DNA from: Umbelopsis isabellina
Taxonomy: Eukaryota; Mucoromycota; Umbelopsidomycetes; Umbelopsidales; Umbelopsidaceae
DNA: 64,000 nucleotides
NCBI GenBank assembly: GCA_016758905.1
Contig: JAEPQZ010000016.1
Coordinates: 248,001 to 312,000, forward strand
Reading direction: 5' to 3'
The notes under the pieces were generated by a model. The model had not been told where the DNA came from. It ran no database searches and was given only the letters and a program-made list of their open reading frames with translations. Made by a program: the position numbers and the translations under genes. This document shows, one piece after another, positions 46,070 through 57,461 of this stretch. The stretch's first letter is position 1; each line of letters starts with the position of its first letter.

Positions 46070-46445
46070 TGATGGGTACTGATGGGTACTGATTAATTTT
46101 TTTTTTTTTTTTTACTCTTCTGATTCTACAAGTAATAGTTGAAATGATCAATAATTTGTGTAGATGCAAAATATACAAGCACAGAAAAAGACTTACTTTT
46201 TGTCTTTTTCTTTTTTTAATACTTTTTTTTTGTTTCTTAGGAGGGGACATGAGAGTATGAGTACCAACTTGGCAAGCAAATTTACTTACAATGCTTAGAA
46301 AAATGATTTACTTTTTTTTTTTTTGATTTTTTGTGGGTCTATGGTGTAGGAAGAATATTGAGTATTAGTGGTGCAAAGGGAAGTCTGAAACAGTATTTGT
46401 CTACCACTTACTTTACAATGCAATCTTATACGGTGTTATCGTCCG
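45985..46445. repeat. Inverted repeat, 19+6 bp arms, 410-bp loop
   Basis: CACCGTATAAGATTGCATT at 45991-46009 and its exact inverse at 46417-46435; beyond it, CGGACG at 45985 pairs with CGTCCG at 46440-46445 after a 4-base insertion. Read outward, both arms encode NAILYG in one frame, so they may be opposite copies of one coding sequence. The loop holds the minisatellite and poly-T runs. Confidence 0.6.
46035..46093 (+). repeat. Minisatellite, GG(G)YACTGAT units
   Basis: About six copies of a 9-10 bp unit (GGGCACTGAT, GGTACTGAT, GGCACTGAT, GGGTACTGAT twice), followed by a run of 17 T. Imperfect units alternate C and T at one site. Confidence 0.75.
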
Positions 46446-46542
46446 GCAGGGAAGGTCCCCTCTGAGAAAAGCAAGTAAATAACATTAGTACAAGTATTCT
46501 TTAGACTTTCTAATAAGCAATACTTAGTAAATAGAGTCTTAC

Positions 46543-47659
46543 CTAAGGGGCCTCCAAAAAGAGGCCGTCTTCCTCTGCCTCCTCCAGAAGTTCGCTGAGG
46601 GCGCCTTCACGCTTGAGCTGACATACAAAGATTGTTAAAAACGATATTGAAGTAGTATTGCGAATGTTGCCGACTTACCTGGGGTCGCTCGCGACGAGTT
46701 GGACGGACGTCCTCAGGAACCAGCTGTCCAGCAGCTGAGTACTCAACTGGTACCTAGAAAGTCGAAAAGCATATACTAATTAGAAATATCAGAAAATAAA
46801 AGAACAGAAATAGTATGCTGTCTTACGCTTGCGCACACCAGCTGAGGCTGTGGAGGAGGCGAGCTCGGTGCGCTACCGATCTCACCAAGTAGACTGAGCA
46901 ACTCATTGTCTACTTGTGTCTGGGATCGAAGTGGAAGAAGAGTGGTTAGTAAACAACATGAATGATATCAAGCTTCATTGCAGAGTAAATACTTACAAGA
47001 CCCTCCTGAGTGGGAGGCTCCAGTCCCCGTGGACGCAGCCTTGGAGACCCAAAAGGCGAAGGAGCCTTTTGGGTGGCGGGGGACTGGGCGGAGCGCACCA
47101 TACGCCCCAGTGAATCCACCTTCACTGGAGCGCTGGGTGGCGACATATCTGTCGCCACCCGCTTCTGCGAGAACGAAAGCAGATGCGCGGTTAGCGCATC
47201 TTTTGGGCGTTTCATCCCGATGCCAGAGCTGCCAGCAGCTCTGACAGCAGAAGCTTGGAAAATTGTGGAGGACGGTGCCGCTTGTGGCACTGCCTCCCGC
47301 CGAGCACGCAAAGGCTTCAGCTTCGGGCGATTGAGCCGACCCGAAGTTGGTGGAAGCGCAGCCTTTACGCGCAGGACTGGAACCGGAGGAGGGCAACCCT
47401 TCTGCCCCGGCTCCCAGTCCATAGCGGTTGGACTGGCCGATGCTTCCTCGTCGAGGGTTGGGTCAACATCGGGCCCCCACCACCACGGATCAACGTCCAT
47501 ACGAACGTGAAGTGGTGGGTTGTCCACCGCCATCGGCGTTGCCCTGTTCCTGGGTGGCCGAACAGGGCATGGATGAGGTGGGCGAGTGGCGTACCCGAAA
47601 GGGCGGGTCGCCACTGCCAAGCGTTTAATAAGGGAATATCGATAGGTAAAAGATTTCAT
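46543..47659 (-). CDS. Proline-rich disordered protein, GC-rich gene, unknown
   Basis: Four exons, 47659-46997, 46919-46827, 46753-46679 and 46617-46543, all phase 0 with good splice sites, give 301 residues. The start is basic and Pro-rich (ATRPPHPCPVRPPRNRA); then a Trp/Asp part (MDVDPWWWGPDVDPTLDEE), Pro/Arg-rich linkers, and an acidic helical end (LSELLEEAEEDGLFLEAP). The coding DNA is clearly more GC-rich than its surroundings. The stop TAG is the last codon before a GT donor, and a further acceptor at about 46462 suggests a 3'-UTR intron. No domain recognised. Four matching phases make chance unlikely, yet the gene may belong to an element. Confidence 0.55.
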
Positions 47660-50600
47660 CTTATAAAAGTATTGAGAAAAGGTTAAAGAGAAAAGAAATC
47701 GATTGCAGCAAAACGCGAAATTTATTAGCGAAAAAAGCGAGTTCATCACTCTACAAATTGAAAAAGATGAAAAGAGTGACACTTTTTAATAAACAAGCCT
47801 GACAGGAAACTCGCTCATTACGTGTTATTTCACTACAGCAATGCAGATTCGAGATCAGATTCCACGAATGTGTACAATTGACCTTGGAGCAGATCAAATG
47901 CGGTACTAGTCAACCTTTTGTGCCTTGGACGCGTCCTAAACCTGTTCCAAATATAGAAAAAAAAAGTCGAACCTCTCTCATAGCTCTCAAGCTGCCAACA
48001 CCACTTTATACCATACCTTTCATTGTTCAACATTATCTTGTCAACTACCCCGCAATAATTTTGCTAAGTTAGGTTAGTGACCATGTGGTACCAAACCATA
48101 TACAATGTCTGTGCTCTCCAAGCGCCCTCTTTCCCATTTACCTCCTTGTCTTACCAATGAAGAAGACACTGTCAAGCCGAAGGTGTAAACGTCGATGATC
48201 TTGAAAATATGATGCTGTGTATTTGGTTCATTGTTGAACTAAGCAGCCTCTGCGTCTACAATGTAGTTGTACTGTGAAGGATCTACATATTGTCTCCGCT
48301 GCGCTTCTTAAATCTTATCTCATACCATATAAAGTAAGGATATCAGCGCTGCCCTGGAGACGACAATCTGTTTCTACTTAGTGCACAGGTACGAAAAGAT
48401 ATTAAAGTAACAAAAAAGTGGTGAGCCTACTTACATTATGTTCATTGGTCATAACTAAATGTGATTGCACCTTTTAAATTCATTTTTTGCTGCAAGTCAT
48501 CGATCTAAGCCCTGACTTTCTTGCAGGTATTGAAAGGAATGGCCAAAAGAAAACATACCGGAGGAAGAGGACAATCGCAAGTGACTGAATTTAACTTGCT
48601 AGACTGGTGATTTCAAAGAGATTTTTGAAAAGGCGACCTGCAGAAAATAAAGGCTAACTGGTAGGATGTATGCATCGGAATTACCCTCTAAAAGATTAGT
48701 AATTTCTCCAAAACAGCTGTCGCATTCCCTGTAGACTATCAGACGGCCGCCTTAGCTTGGCAAGCTAGCACAGTTACATGTTTTGGGTATAGTGCTTTGC
48801 TTCCGAACGATACGCACATGAAATCTTACGACAGACAAAGTGACATGTGTATACATAGTTTCGTACTACCCATGCCTAGGCGATATTTACTGAAAGAGCT
48901 GCAGAAGATTTTGGTCTAAGCTCAAGTTATGCGATGCAACAGCGGAAGTAATGGATAAAAAGGAAAGAGGAAAGAGGAAAGGGTACATAATGGTAGCCAA
49001 TGATCAGGTCTTCTGAAAAATTTGCTGGTAAAATAAAAAAGAGCACTTTAATCACTTTGATCACATCCAACCTATCCAACTTAGTCAGCCTATCCAAAAG
49101 GGCTGATCAATCTATACAACCTATATAGCCTAACCAGCCTATTCAAAAAGTCATTCAATTTATTCAACCCAAATTTTTTTTGGATCCTTTCTATATATGA
49201 AAGAAAGTACATTCTTGATGAATGCATTATCGTAATGTATCCTTGTCAATAAGCTCCACTCAACAGTCAAAACGAATATATGCTGGCTGTATAGTGAGCA
49301 TCGTTATAAATCAGAGGCGCATTTGATGTCCAATATAAAATCTCCAATAAATTTCAAGAAGGCGATTGAGAGTGGTCACAAAGTAACATATGCAAAAAAT
49401 TGCGCAGCCAAAATTTATTACGTGGATAATTTATTCATAATCTAAATTTTTATATCTAGGAAAAAATGAAGAGATTAAAGAGAAAAAGAGAAAAAATTCG
49501 AGGTTTCGACCATGCCAAAGGTCTCATCAGATGGCTTAAGGCAGCCATGACCTCAGAACTCAAGGTCCTAAGGAATGTTGCTATTCCGCAACTCAAAGGT
49601 TGTGCCTTAGAACTCTTCCCTTAGAAGGACCTGGTTCCCTAGATCAAGACATCTGAAGGGCTGTCGCAGGGACCCTTCAGACACATAATGACAGTCTTGA
49701 TCTAGCCGCTGAGATCGATGCATCCGACCCACGACACGGATATTTCATCTGTCCAATTGAGGACTTTGCGTTGTTTGTTCTAGTAAACGGTCAAAAGAAC
49801 AAAATCCTCATGAAATAGCCTGCCATTTTATACTTTTTGAGCGAGACTGCTTTTGTTGCAAAATCTTTTAATGAGTCACATATGACGTTGAAGGTGACCT
49901 TGTGATAAAGCAGATTATCTATGTTTAATCGCATGAATAAAGTAGCAGGTAGAAGGGAAAGCATTTCGATGACAAGAAAGCCAAAAAAATTTAGCCAACG
50001 AGAATACAAGGTCCGCTATAGAAGCTAGAAAAAGTTAAAAACTGCCAAAGGCATGTATTTAACTCCACCAAAACTAACGATTCCATATTTGAGAGTTAGA
50101 TCTCGGAGTGTGACACAACATCCGGAAAGGTTGACAGGGTTCAAGTTGCTAAATTACTGCTTTATGTTCAGCCTAGACAGCATATCATAATTGTTTCTTT
50201 GTTCCCAACATGGCTTCGTACAATGTATAAGCTTTATTGATTAGGGCCTGATTCATATTTAGTGATAGGTCAAATGCACATTTGCCAGTGGACTTCTAAC
50301 ACTTTTAAGCAAGCTCATGCCCCACTCAGAATTTTCAATGCCAACGCTTGGAAGCCATCCGAGAGTATTATTACTGAAAGCAATCCGTAGCATGTCACAA
50401 CCTTGTTGAAACAAGAATAGTGAAAAGCGACTTGGGTACGGACATACGGTATTAGTCACTGACGATTGAGAATTTTGCTTGGCTCGTGACTTCGTAGCCA
50501 GCCTTTGTTTTTGTATTGGCATCATCGTCCATTAGACTTATGTATGTTTCTACCATTAACCAACACTTTATGCCAATCGATCAAGAAACTCGTACGTAGC

Positions 50601-51456
50601 TTACTATGAGCTCAGCAAATACAATATGTTAACAATATCCATCATTATAACTCGACTAGTTCCACAAGCATGCAGCTTTTCTAGTATTCAAGCCGCTCAC
50701 TGTCTAATCGCCAGTTCCTAGCAACTTGTCTCATTAATAACCAATACTTTGTCAAGGTTATGTGCGAGATCTTTCATCCATTTTGCTCTGGTACAACAAA
50801 AAAATTTATCAACAATGAAAAAGTTGAAGCTTTTTAGTCAGTATTAATTTTGAATTATTGGCTAATGTGTAAATTGATAGCACAATAGTGATTAAGGAAA
50901 ATAGAATGCGGAATTTCTGCATGTCTGGATTGATGGACAACCTAACATTTTTTCAGATGTACAGGATCTTGTCCTGAATTATATTGTATCCTAAAGGTGC
51001 TTCAGAGAAAGTTGCTCTTTCGTAGCTCGGGCGCCAAACAGACTGGATGTATTCGGTATCCGGTATCAACGGGTACAGTGCTTTCGGTAGAAAGCAATCG
51101 AATTGGTGACAATAGGATAGCATAGATAATTGGTTCCTAATTTATAGCTGTACTACTGATTACGATGGCTAGATTTATATCTCAATTGGATGGGTCTTCA
51201 AAATAGCCATTCGAATATTCTGGACAGGATTTCTGACCAATTAACTTTCTGATGTAACCCCAAAAACTGTTGTGAAGCTGTGACCAAACTGGTTCCTTGC
51301 CTCGACGGGTCATTGGATTAGCTTGGTATTATACATATAATTCGTTTGAATAACTTACCAATGTGATTGCAGCATCGTTTTGTTGAATGTCACTATAAAT
51401 TGACGTATTTCATCGCCTTGCATTTCAGCTTAAAACTCCTGAAATACTTGCAATCC
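47660..51456. other. 3.8-kb gene-poor stretch
   Basis: No intact gene. It contains the nested hairpin (49639-49705), a segment at 49060-49170 with loosely repeated CCTATCCA/CCTATTCA words, and short chance frames. An 88-codon minus-strand frame at 50259-50525 has protein-like composition but no known motif. Confidence 0.4.
49639..49705. other. Nested perfect hairpin
   Basis: CTAGATCAAGAC (49639-49650) pairs with GTCTTGATCTAG (49694-49705); just inside it TCTGAAGGG (49652-49660) pairs with CCCTTCAGA (49673-49681). Twelve plus nine uninterrupted base pairs around a 12-base loop, with a one-sided 12-base bulge between stems. No coding frame crosses it. Could be a structured RNA, the end of a mobile element or a chance palindrome, though chance is unlikely for both stems. 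Confidence 0.6.
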
Positions 51457-52344
51457 ATGACTCGCATTCTTGTTACGGCGTCTTTGCTTCTAGCCAGTCT
51501 TTTAACCATTGTAATTGCAGATATACCGCCTGCGACTAACGGCTTTTCACTGATTTGGGGTGATGACTTTGCAGGACCAGCAAACAGTGCTGTAGATTCT
51601 GAAAAATGGCAGCATGATATTGGCGGAGGATATCCCGGTGGAGCCCCAAATTGGGGAACAGGCGAGATACAGCAAGCAACAAACAACATTGCGAATAGTT
51701 TTCAAGATGGAAATGGTAATCTAAAGATTGTACCCATCCGTGATGATCATGGAACATGGACTTCAGCTCGTCTTGAGTCAATCAGAGACGATTTTCGAGC
51801 ACCACCTGGTGGAGTTCTTGCTGTTGAAGCAAAAATGCAACTGCCAGATGTGTCTGGCCCTGCCGCTGCTGGATATTGGCCAGCAATCTGGATGTTAGGC
51901 GCTCCATACCGAGGCAATCTCCACAACTGGCCATCTGTCGGGGAATTCGATATCATGGAGAATGTTAATGGCCTCAACTGCGTCTGGGGCACATTACACA
52001 GTGCAGCCTCTCCAGGCTCTAACCAAGATCGAGAATTTGGAAGCAAGCTGCTCGACATTTCTCCGTCCCTGCAATCAGCTCCTCATACCTACAGATTTGA
52101 ATTAGATGATGCTGCCAAAGAGATGAGATGGTATGTGGATGGGAAGCAGTACTTTTCCGTTTCTTCTTCTCAATTATCTGCCCAGACATGGACGGATGTC
52201 ACCAATCATGGTTATTTCATCATCCTCGATGTTGCTATTGGAGGAAACATGCCGGCTGGAGCGGGAGGCGGACCGACCATGGCAACACAATCCGGCATTC
52301 CTCTTACTGTTGATTACGTCGCAGTGTATCAGAAGAAACCTTAA
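51457..52344 (+). CDS. Secreted GH16 endo-beta-1,3-glucanase-type hydrolase
   Basis: Glycoside hydrolase family 16, cell-wall or extracellular, probably cutting beta-1,3/1,3-1,4-glucan. Single exon, 295 residues from MTRILVTAS; a signal peptide covers about 1-21. The catalytic motif is VGEFDIMEN at 161-169, with nucleophile Glu163, Asp165 and acid/base Glu168. Family strands include LIWGDDFAG, ATNNIANSFQDGNGNLKI, YWPAIWMLG and HTYRFELDD..MRWYVDGKQY. The length is normal for a lone catalytic domain; no GPI or transmembrane tail, so soluble. The frame extends upstream without a better start. Confidence 0.93.
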   Translation: MTRILVTASLLLASLLTIVIADIPPATNGFSLIWGDDFAGPANSAVDSEKWQHDIGGGYPGGAPNWGTGEIQQATNNIANSFQDGNGNLKIVPIRDDHGTWTSARLESIRDDFRAPPGGVLAVEAKMQLPDVSGPAAAGYWPAIWMLGAPYRGNLHNWPSVGEFDIMENVNGLNCVWGTLHSAASPGSNQDREFGSKLLDISPSLQSAPHTYRFELDDAAKEMRWYVDGKQYFSVSSSQLSAQTWTDVTNHGYFIILDVAIGGNMPAGAGGGPTMATQSGIPLTVDYVAVYQKKP

Positions 52345-52832
52345 AAACACTAACATAGATATTTGATAGATGCTGCTATATAGACGATTTACCAATGTGT
52401 ATACATTTATGATAAAACAATTGGAATATGTTAACAACTCTGTGGGCGTGTCGGCCTGATGTACGAGATGTGCTTGTGCATATACAATATTGCCTGCTTT
52501 GAACATAGAAAATCTAATGTTAGCATAAAATGCACAGAATCGAGCAGAGACGTTAAGCACTTTTCAAAGAAATGGTGTTTGTGGATGGAAGCACACTATG
52601 CGACTGAGATTCAAAATTATACCTCCTTTGCGCACAGAGAATTTCGACATGCAGCATTGGTCACGTTATGGTCGTTTCCTACCAGTTGCTATCAGCACTT
52701 TCACGCTAATTCTGCATAACCGGCTTCCATAAGCAAAGACCAGAAAGCAACAACTGCTTTCAGTTTCACACACTTACTACCTACCAAACTATTTCCTGTC
52801 AAGAGGTATCATCTGTACACCCATCCACCACC
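52345..52832. other. Intergenic, no gene seen
   Basis: GH16 3' flank and upstream region of the next gene. A plus-strand 86-codon frame at 52459-52719 looks like chance. Confidence 0.45.
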
Positions 52833-53715
52833 ATGACTTCACCAGATAAACTCAGAGCCGATGAGCTTAAATTACGCGCAAAAGAGATGAACAGATTGCG
52901 GCAGGCAAAATATAGGGCTAGCAGAGCACAAGACGATGATTGGAAAGCACAGAACAGAGAGAGAAACCGTATACGTAAGCAACGACAACGGGAGCGTGAA
53001 AAAGCCGCACGACCTAAAGGGACGGGGACACGACGACGGCAACCACTTAGAAGAGGTGCGCGGATCGTCAGATCCACACAAGTACCAAAAGCAGTTTCTA
53101 AAGAAATTGATGTAAATAGTCCCAAAGGTATGCGAGATGCTTTGTATCATGGGTTAAGAAACGAACGTTTTAAGTGCATTATGCAGGAAATCTGACATGC
53201 GTACCCTAGATGCAAGCAATGAATCTGCAAACGTGCTGAGGGTCACTCAAGAGCCACATGAGTCTCGATATAGATTTCGTACCGAAAGATCAATGCTTAG
53301 GAATGAGCAACAAAATGAAGCGACAAACCTTGATATTGAAGAAGCTAATGCAGGTGAGTTGCTTGACATTGTTGGGTAACCCAGTTATTATCTCAAAAAT
53401 AACCAAATTCCTATATTTAAATACATAATAGCTGAGAGCTTGACGATTTTACAAGTCTCTGTGAGAGATAGTACGACGAATGGGAACGAAAAGCAGCACC
53501 AAACTTTCAAGCGATATGAAGAAACGGCCCAGCACAGTGAGGAGCTGTATGAAGCGGAAGAAGATACCATTGAAGATCAAGGCGAGGAGACTGAAAGACA
53601 ATCCCAAGAGTCACAGTTTGATGATGATGAAGAATATATTCGAGGGCAAGGGATTTGGCGAAATTTTAGGAGTATGACAGATAGCTACCTTCACAAGGTG
53701 TTAAATCAAAAGTAA
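52833..53715 (+). CDS. Basic/acidic disordered protein, unknown
   Basis: Three exons, 52833-53127, 53210-53353 and 53432-53715, with phase-1 joins give 240 residues. The N-terminal 75 residues are a very basic helix (EMNRLRQAKYRASRAQ, RERNRIRKQRQREREKAAR) like a DNA- or RNA-binding basic region; it lacks the leucine heptads of a bZIP factor. The C-terminal half is acidic (YEAEEDTIEDQGEETE, FDDDEEYI) and ends with an aromatic helix, GIWRNFRSMTDSYLHKVL. The joins skip two stops, which supports them. Nuclear location likely; function unknown. Confidence 0.6.
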
Positions 53716-54547
53716 TCAAGCATTTCATGCACAGTAATTCTAACTTATGTAAATTGCTTAAATTTAAGAACAGATCTTGGATAGTTAATAGTGGCTTTAA
53801 TGAATACAGTAATTGATTCAGAAGATTGATTAAAAGCAGGCCGTCAGACTCCTACAAGCTGGTGTTTACTGTGATCTCACACATATTACTCGGCAATGAA
53901 CAACGCTGGTCGGGGTCACAATTGCTTTGTCAATATCAATCGGTGTCACTGCATTGCATTTCCATTGACAGGTCACTTGGCACGAAATGGTATAAAACAC
54001 AAATGAACTTCATTTCAACAGTGAGATGGTGATCAAATCCATTCACCGACCAGTGAGTAACAGCGTCAAAATATAAAAACATGTTTCTCCTTATACCACT
54101 ATACCTCTATTATTACCATCAGGAACTCATAGTAGTGGCCAGTGTTATCAATGTGCCGTGTTCATAAGAGAAGATTAAAGATCTTAGTCACGTTCGATGT
54201 AAACGAGCTTATATTAATTCGGCTTCTTCCAATACTCCTTAGGTGAAACCGGTTTTGATTTTCGATCACTTTTTGTATTTCATCGCTACAAGCTGGGTTC
54301 CTTTTTCACTAAAGGGTTAATGAACATAATTTCTTCTAAGTATGTGTTTGATCCGCCAGTTGCATGGGTGAGAAAATGGGAGACAACGGAGAGTGTGTGA
54401 GCCTCGTCATCGCTATGTGTGGCAAGTCTCATGACTTAACGGCAAATTTTGATCGGCTCATTAACAAGTTGCTCAAAATTTTATTTTATAGGAGTTTCCT
54501 TGTTGCTGTCGACTGTCTCACATGCAGCCATTGTCAAAGTGGGCCAT
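53716..54547. other. Intergenic with possible 5' exon of TCO89
   Basis: No separate gene. At 54364 an ATG-G followed by a GTGAGA donor could join to the acceptor before 54492 (ttttatag), giving an N-terminal extension MGVSLLSTVSHAAIVKVGH in the TCO89 frame. Confidence 0.35.
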
Positions 54548-55720
54548 ATGGACGAGTCTTCTGAGGAATCAAGAAAGAAATTTACTGTAGGAGAAGAGGA
54601 GGAGGCCCAGCCTGCCGTGTATGCGAGTCAGCCGGTTAAAAAAGCACATGCTAGACACCATGTCAAACGGAAATCTGGAGGCCGGGTACATGTGTCCAAG
54701 TTGATGCAAATGACACGGACTGCTAGTCAAACACATGAAGATGGGGATGGTCATAATCTTGAAGCTGAGAGCGATACTAAACGAAGTATAATAGTGCGGC
54801 GGTCCAGCTCGCAGCGGTCATTGCCTCGCCTGGCCGCCATGGAGAAACTGTCAGAGGCGAACCCAATTGAATTAGAGGAGAGCAGTAATGATGCAAGCAG
54901 CGGTGCTATTAGCAACGCGATAAACCACACTACTACCGCCAGCAACAACAATGTAGAAACAAAACCAAGCCATGCCCCACGGTTAATCAAGCATGAGCCA
55001 AGTGTGGCTACTGCCAAAGTAACCACTTTCACTGCTCTTGCCGACAATATGGTGACTGGGACCAAGTCAGCATCGTCTAGTTCACCAGCCATCACTGGGG
55101 ATCGAAAACCTGTAAAATCCCAGTTTGTAACATCTACCCCGGACACATCCCCTACTACTAGTCAAAACGGTCCCCAATTGGCCAAGAAGAATGTGTCAAA
55201 TTCACAGCCTGACTTATCCCGAATGGCAACACAACGAGACAGCTCAGCGAATACAAATGACTCAAGCACATCATTATATAATGACCAAAGATCTCATGGC
55301 TCCGATGCTTCCATGTCTTCCATACAAATGGCGGCGTCAACGGCGCCCACCGCCATGACGCGTACTCAGCAAAAGTTGCTTCTTCAACGCCAGCACTTCC
55401 TAGCTGATGATGAAAATAATCTAGCTCATCCGCGAAATCAGCTCCGGCTAACTAAAGAAATGGAGCATATGGACCGTGAATACATGTATTTAAGACGATA
55501 CCAAGATCCTATGACTGAAAGCTTAATACGGTGTGTGAACAAGCAGCAGCAATCAACTCTCAGCCCAAGTCATAGCGAAAGCAGCGCAACTAGACACAGT
55601 AATCCGCAACGATCATTAAGTTCACGCAGTATACAGGATGCTCATTTGACAAGTGATAATACCAAGCGATGGAGTAGCACCGCGAGCAATTTACTTGATA
55701 GAGTTCTTGGTTCGAACTGA
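54548..55720 (+). CDS. TCO89: TORC1 subunit TCO89-like
   Basis: Fungal-specific accessory subunit of TOR complex 1 at the vacuole, controlling growth by nutrients. 390 residues from the ATG MDESSEESRKK, almost all Ser/Thr-rich disorder. Two family blocks are seen: the N-terminal HARHHVKRKSGGRVHVSKL (about 35-53) and the C-terminal TRTQQKLLLQRQHFL...KEMEHMDREYMYLRRYQDP...SLIRC (about 265-335), the most conserved Tco89 segment. A possible upstream mini-exon would add 19 residues. Many S/T-P and S-S sites suit control by phosphorylation. Confidence 0.8.
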   Translation: MDESSEESRKKFTVGEEEEAQPAVYASQPVKKAHARHHVKRKSGGRVHVSKLMQMTRTASQTHEDGDGHNLEAESDTKRSIIVRRSSSQRSLPRLAAMEKLSEANPIELEESSNDASSGAISNAINHTTTASNNNVETKPSHAPRLIKHEPSVATAKVTTFTALADNMVTGTKSASSSSPAITGDRKPVKSQFVTSTPDTSPTTSQNGPQLAKKNVSNSQPDLSRMATQRDSSANTNDSSTSLYNDQRSHGSDASMSSIQMAASTAPTAMTRTQQKLLLQRQHFLADDENNLAHPRNQLRLTKEMEHMDREYMYLRRYQDPMTESLIRCVNKQQQSTLSPSHSESSATRHSNPQRSLSSRSIQDAHLTSDNTKRWSSTASNLLDRVLGSN

Positions 55721-56105
55721 ACTACGATCCAACCCAACATCAAATTGCAAAATTTGACAATCAGGGCAAACAAGAAGAGAACGGGAGGGGTTTTGCTTGA
55801 ATATATTTATTGGAGAATAAGCAATTTGCAATATGTTTGCATCTGATTATGTACATTTTTTTTTGGAAAAAAAATATCAATGTGAAAATGAAATTCCAAA
55901 AGGTAGAGAATAAATCAAAGGAAAAAAAGAAAGGTGTTTTCAAGCCCCATTGCTGTAAAGAAAAAATAAGCGCGTCGGCTGCTAATGAGAAGCCATGAGC
56001 GATACTATAAAGGAAAACAAAAAGAGAAAAAGGAAACAATCGAGAAAAGAAAATGGGTATCGTATATTATCTACCATGGATTGACGGCCAGCCGGTTAAC
56101 TTTCA
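55721..56105. other. Convergent 3' flanks, no gene seen
   Basis: AT-rich 3' DNA of TCO89 and the F-box gene. Nothing else recognised. Confidence 0.5.
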
Positions 56106-57461
56106 CTAGTTTGCTTGTGGTGGATGAGACTTTCGTCTATACCACCAAAACGAGTTTCCGCGTATGACATTCATCTTGCGAGCTTTGGCAGGAATAGGTT
56201 CTGGGTTCATGAAAGACGTCGTGGGATTGATATTAAACGCTGGTGGTTGTTCGTCCTCTTCGTCTTCACTGGGATCCTCATCGTTCATATATGAACTCAA
56301 AGCAATTAGTTTTCGCAGGGCCGCTGATTTTAATATTTGTGGCCTCACATTGCCTAAGCAGATTTGCTGTAATCCAAACGCTTCGTTCGGTGATGGTGAT
56401 TGAGCATTGGATGTTTCTATACTGTGCAACTGCTTGTTCACACATTCCAATACCTCGTTGAAAAACGATTCTCCCAGCCATCGAGCATTACTAACATTTA
56501 ACACTTGTAATTCTGTACAGTTTTTGATTATTTGAATGAAGCTGTTCTCGGTCAGTGCCTCACTGTCGGCATTGATGTTGTATAGGCTCAAATGGTGCAA
56601 GTTGCGACAATAGCGAGCCAAGTGATTGAAGGATTTGTCGGTGAGGTGGTAAGAATTGCCCAACACTAAATATTGAAGATGATCGCGACATTCTTCCGCT
56701 AACGTAACAGCCGTGGTATCAGTGATCGACGTATTCCCTAATATCTCAATGTGTCTCATTTGAGGGTTGGTTTTGGCCAGTTTTCGTAACGTTGAGCCTT
56801 GTAACGTGGTGCAACCCGTAAATCGGATGTTGCGTAATGTACCATGATTTAGGCATTTTGCTAGTTCATATAAAGTGTCGTCATTTTTGGGGGAATAAGA
56901 GTCTAGTCGTAACGTATGTATTGAAGGGCAGTTATAGCCTATATGCGCTAACGGCAAAGGTTGTGTAACTATGTCGGCAGGGACGGTGGGTTTTGGTTGA
57001 GGCCGATGGGCTATCATTTGTGGAGGAGGTAATGCCTTCTTTTGTTGTGCTGAAATCTGTTCCGCTTTTGGCGCGGCTCGGACGCTACTGAAATTTAGTG
57101 AGATGGCTTCCAGTTCATTACATAGCGTCACCAGCAGTAATATCATTTGTGGATTTATAGCCAGTTCTCTTTCGGCATGAACTAGCTCCACGCTCTTGAC
57201 AAAAGAACCATAAGAGAATATAGTATTTCTTCGAGCTATAACGGCAAAAACACGGTCAAAGTCTCGAGACCGAACAAACTTGAGGTGGTGCCAGGTTGCT
57301 TTGAGTGCTGGTATAGCCCAGTGCCGACATGTCAAAGCGCATCTCGTAACATCGGCCGGCGGCAAGAAGTCGAATATCCTTCGTAGTATGCTAGGTGGTA
57401 ATTGATTACTCATTGCCCAGTTAGTTTGATCAGCAACGCAAGTGGTGACATCCTTTGGCAT
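56106..57461 (-). CDS. F-box / leucine-rich repeat protein
   Basis: Substrate-receptor type subunit of an SCF ubiquitin ligase. Single exon, 451 residues. The F-box is at about 19-60: QLPPSILRRIFDFLPPADVTRCALTCRHW in its standard L-P..IL..IF..L form, bound by Skp1. Repeats of the AMN1/cysteine-containing LRR class follow from about 175: NCPSIHTLRLDSY, LRNIRFTGCTTL, MRHIEILGNTSITD, LQYLVLGNSYHLTD, LHHLSLYNINADS, LQVLNVSNARWL. An acidic stretch EDPSEDEEDEQ and a basic end close the protein. Substrate unknown. No introns, unlike most neighbours. Confidence 0.9.
   Translation of the reverse strand: MPKDVTTCVADQTNWAMSNQLPPSILRRIFDFLPPADVTRCALTCRHWAIPALKATWHHLKFVRSRDFDRVFAVIARRNTIFSYGSFVKSVELVHAERELAINPQMILLLVTLCNELEAISLNFSSVRAAPKAEQISAQQKKALPPPQMIAHRPQPKPTVPADIVTQPLPLAHIGYNCPSIHTLRLDSYSPKNDDTLYELAKCLNHGTLRNIRFTGCTTLQGSTLRKLAKTNPQMRHIEILGNTSITDTTAVTLAEECRDHLQYLVLGNSYHLTDKSFNHLARYCRNLHHLSLYNINADSEALTENSFIQIIKNCTELQVLNVSNARWLGESFFNEVLECVNKQLHSIETSNAQSPSPNEAFGLQQICLGNVRPQILKSAALRKLIALSSYMNDEDPSEDEEDEQPPAFNINPTTSFMNPEPIPAKARKMNVIRGNSFWWYRRKSHPPQAN

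Noticed and set aside
47010-47510. Plus-strand frames of 140-166 codons opposite the proline-rich gene
   Set aside because: High GC removes stops from all frames; only the minus-strand frame has matching splice phases.
49490-49560. tRNA-derived SINE head (B-box-like GGTTTCGACC)
   Set aside because: The B box is imperfect and no A box or cloverleaf could be drawn upstream.
53197-53379. Separate gene starting MRTLDASN
   Set aside because: Explained better as exon 2 of the 52833-53715 gene, where an 82-nt intron restores the frame.
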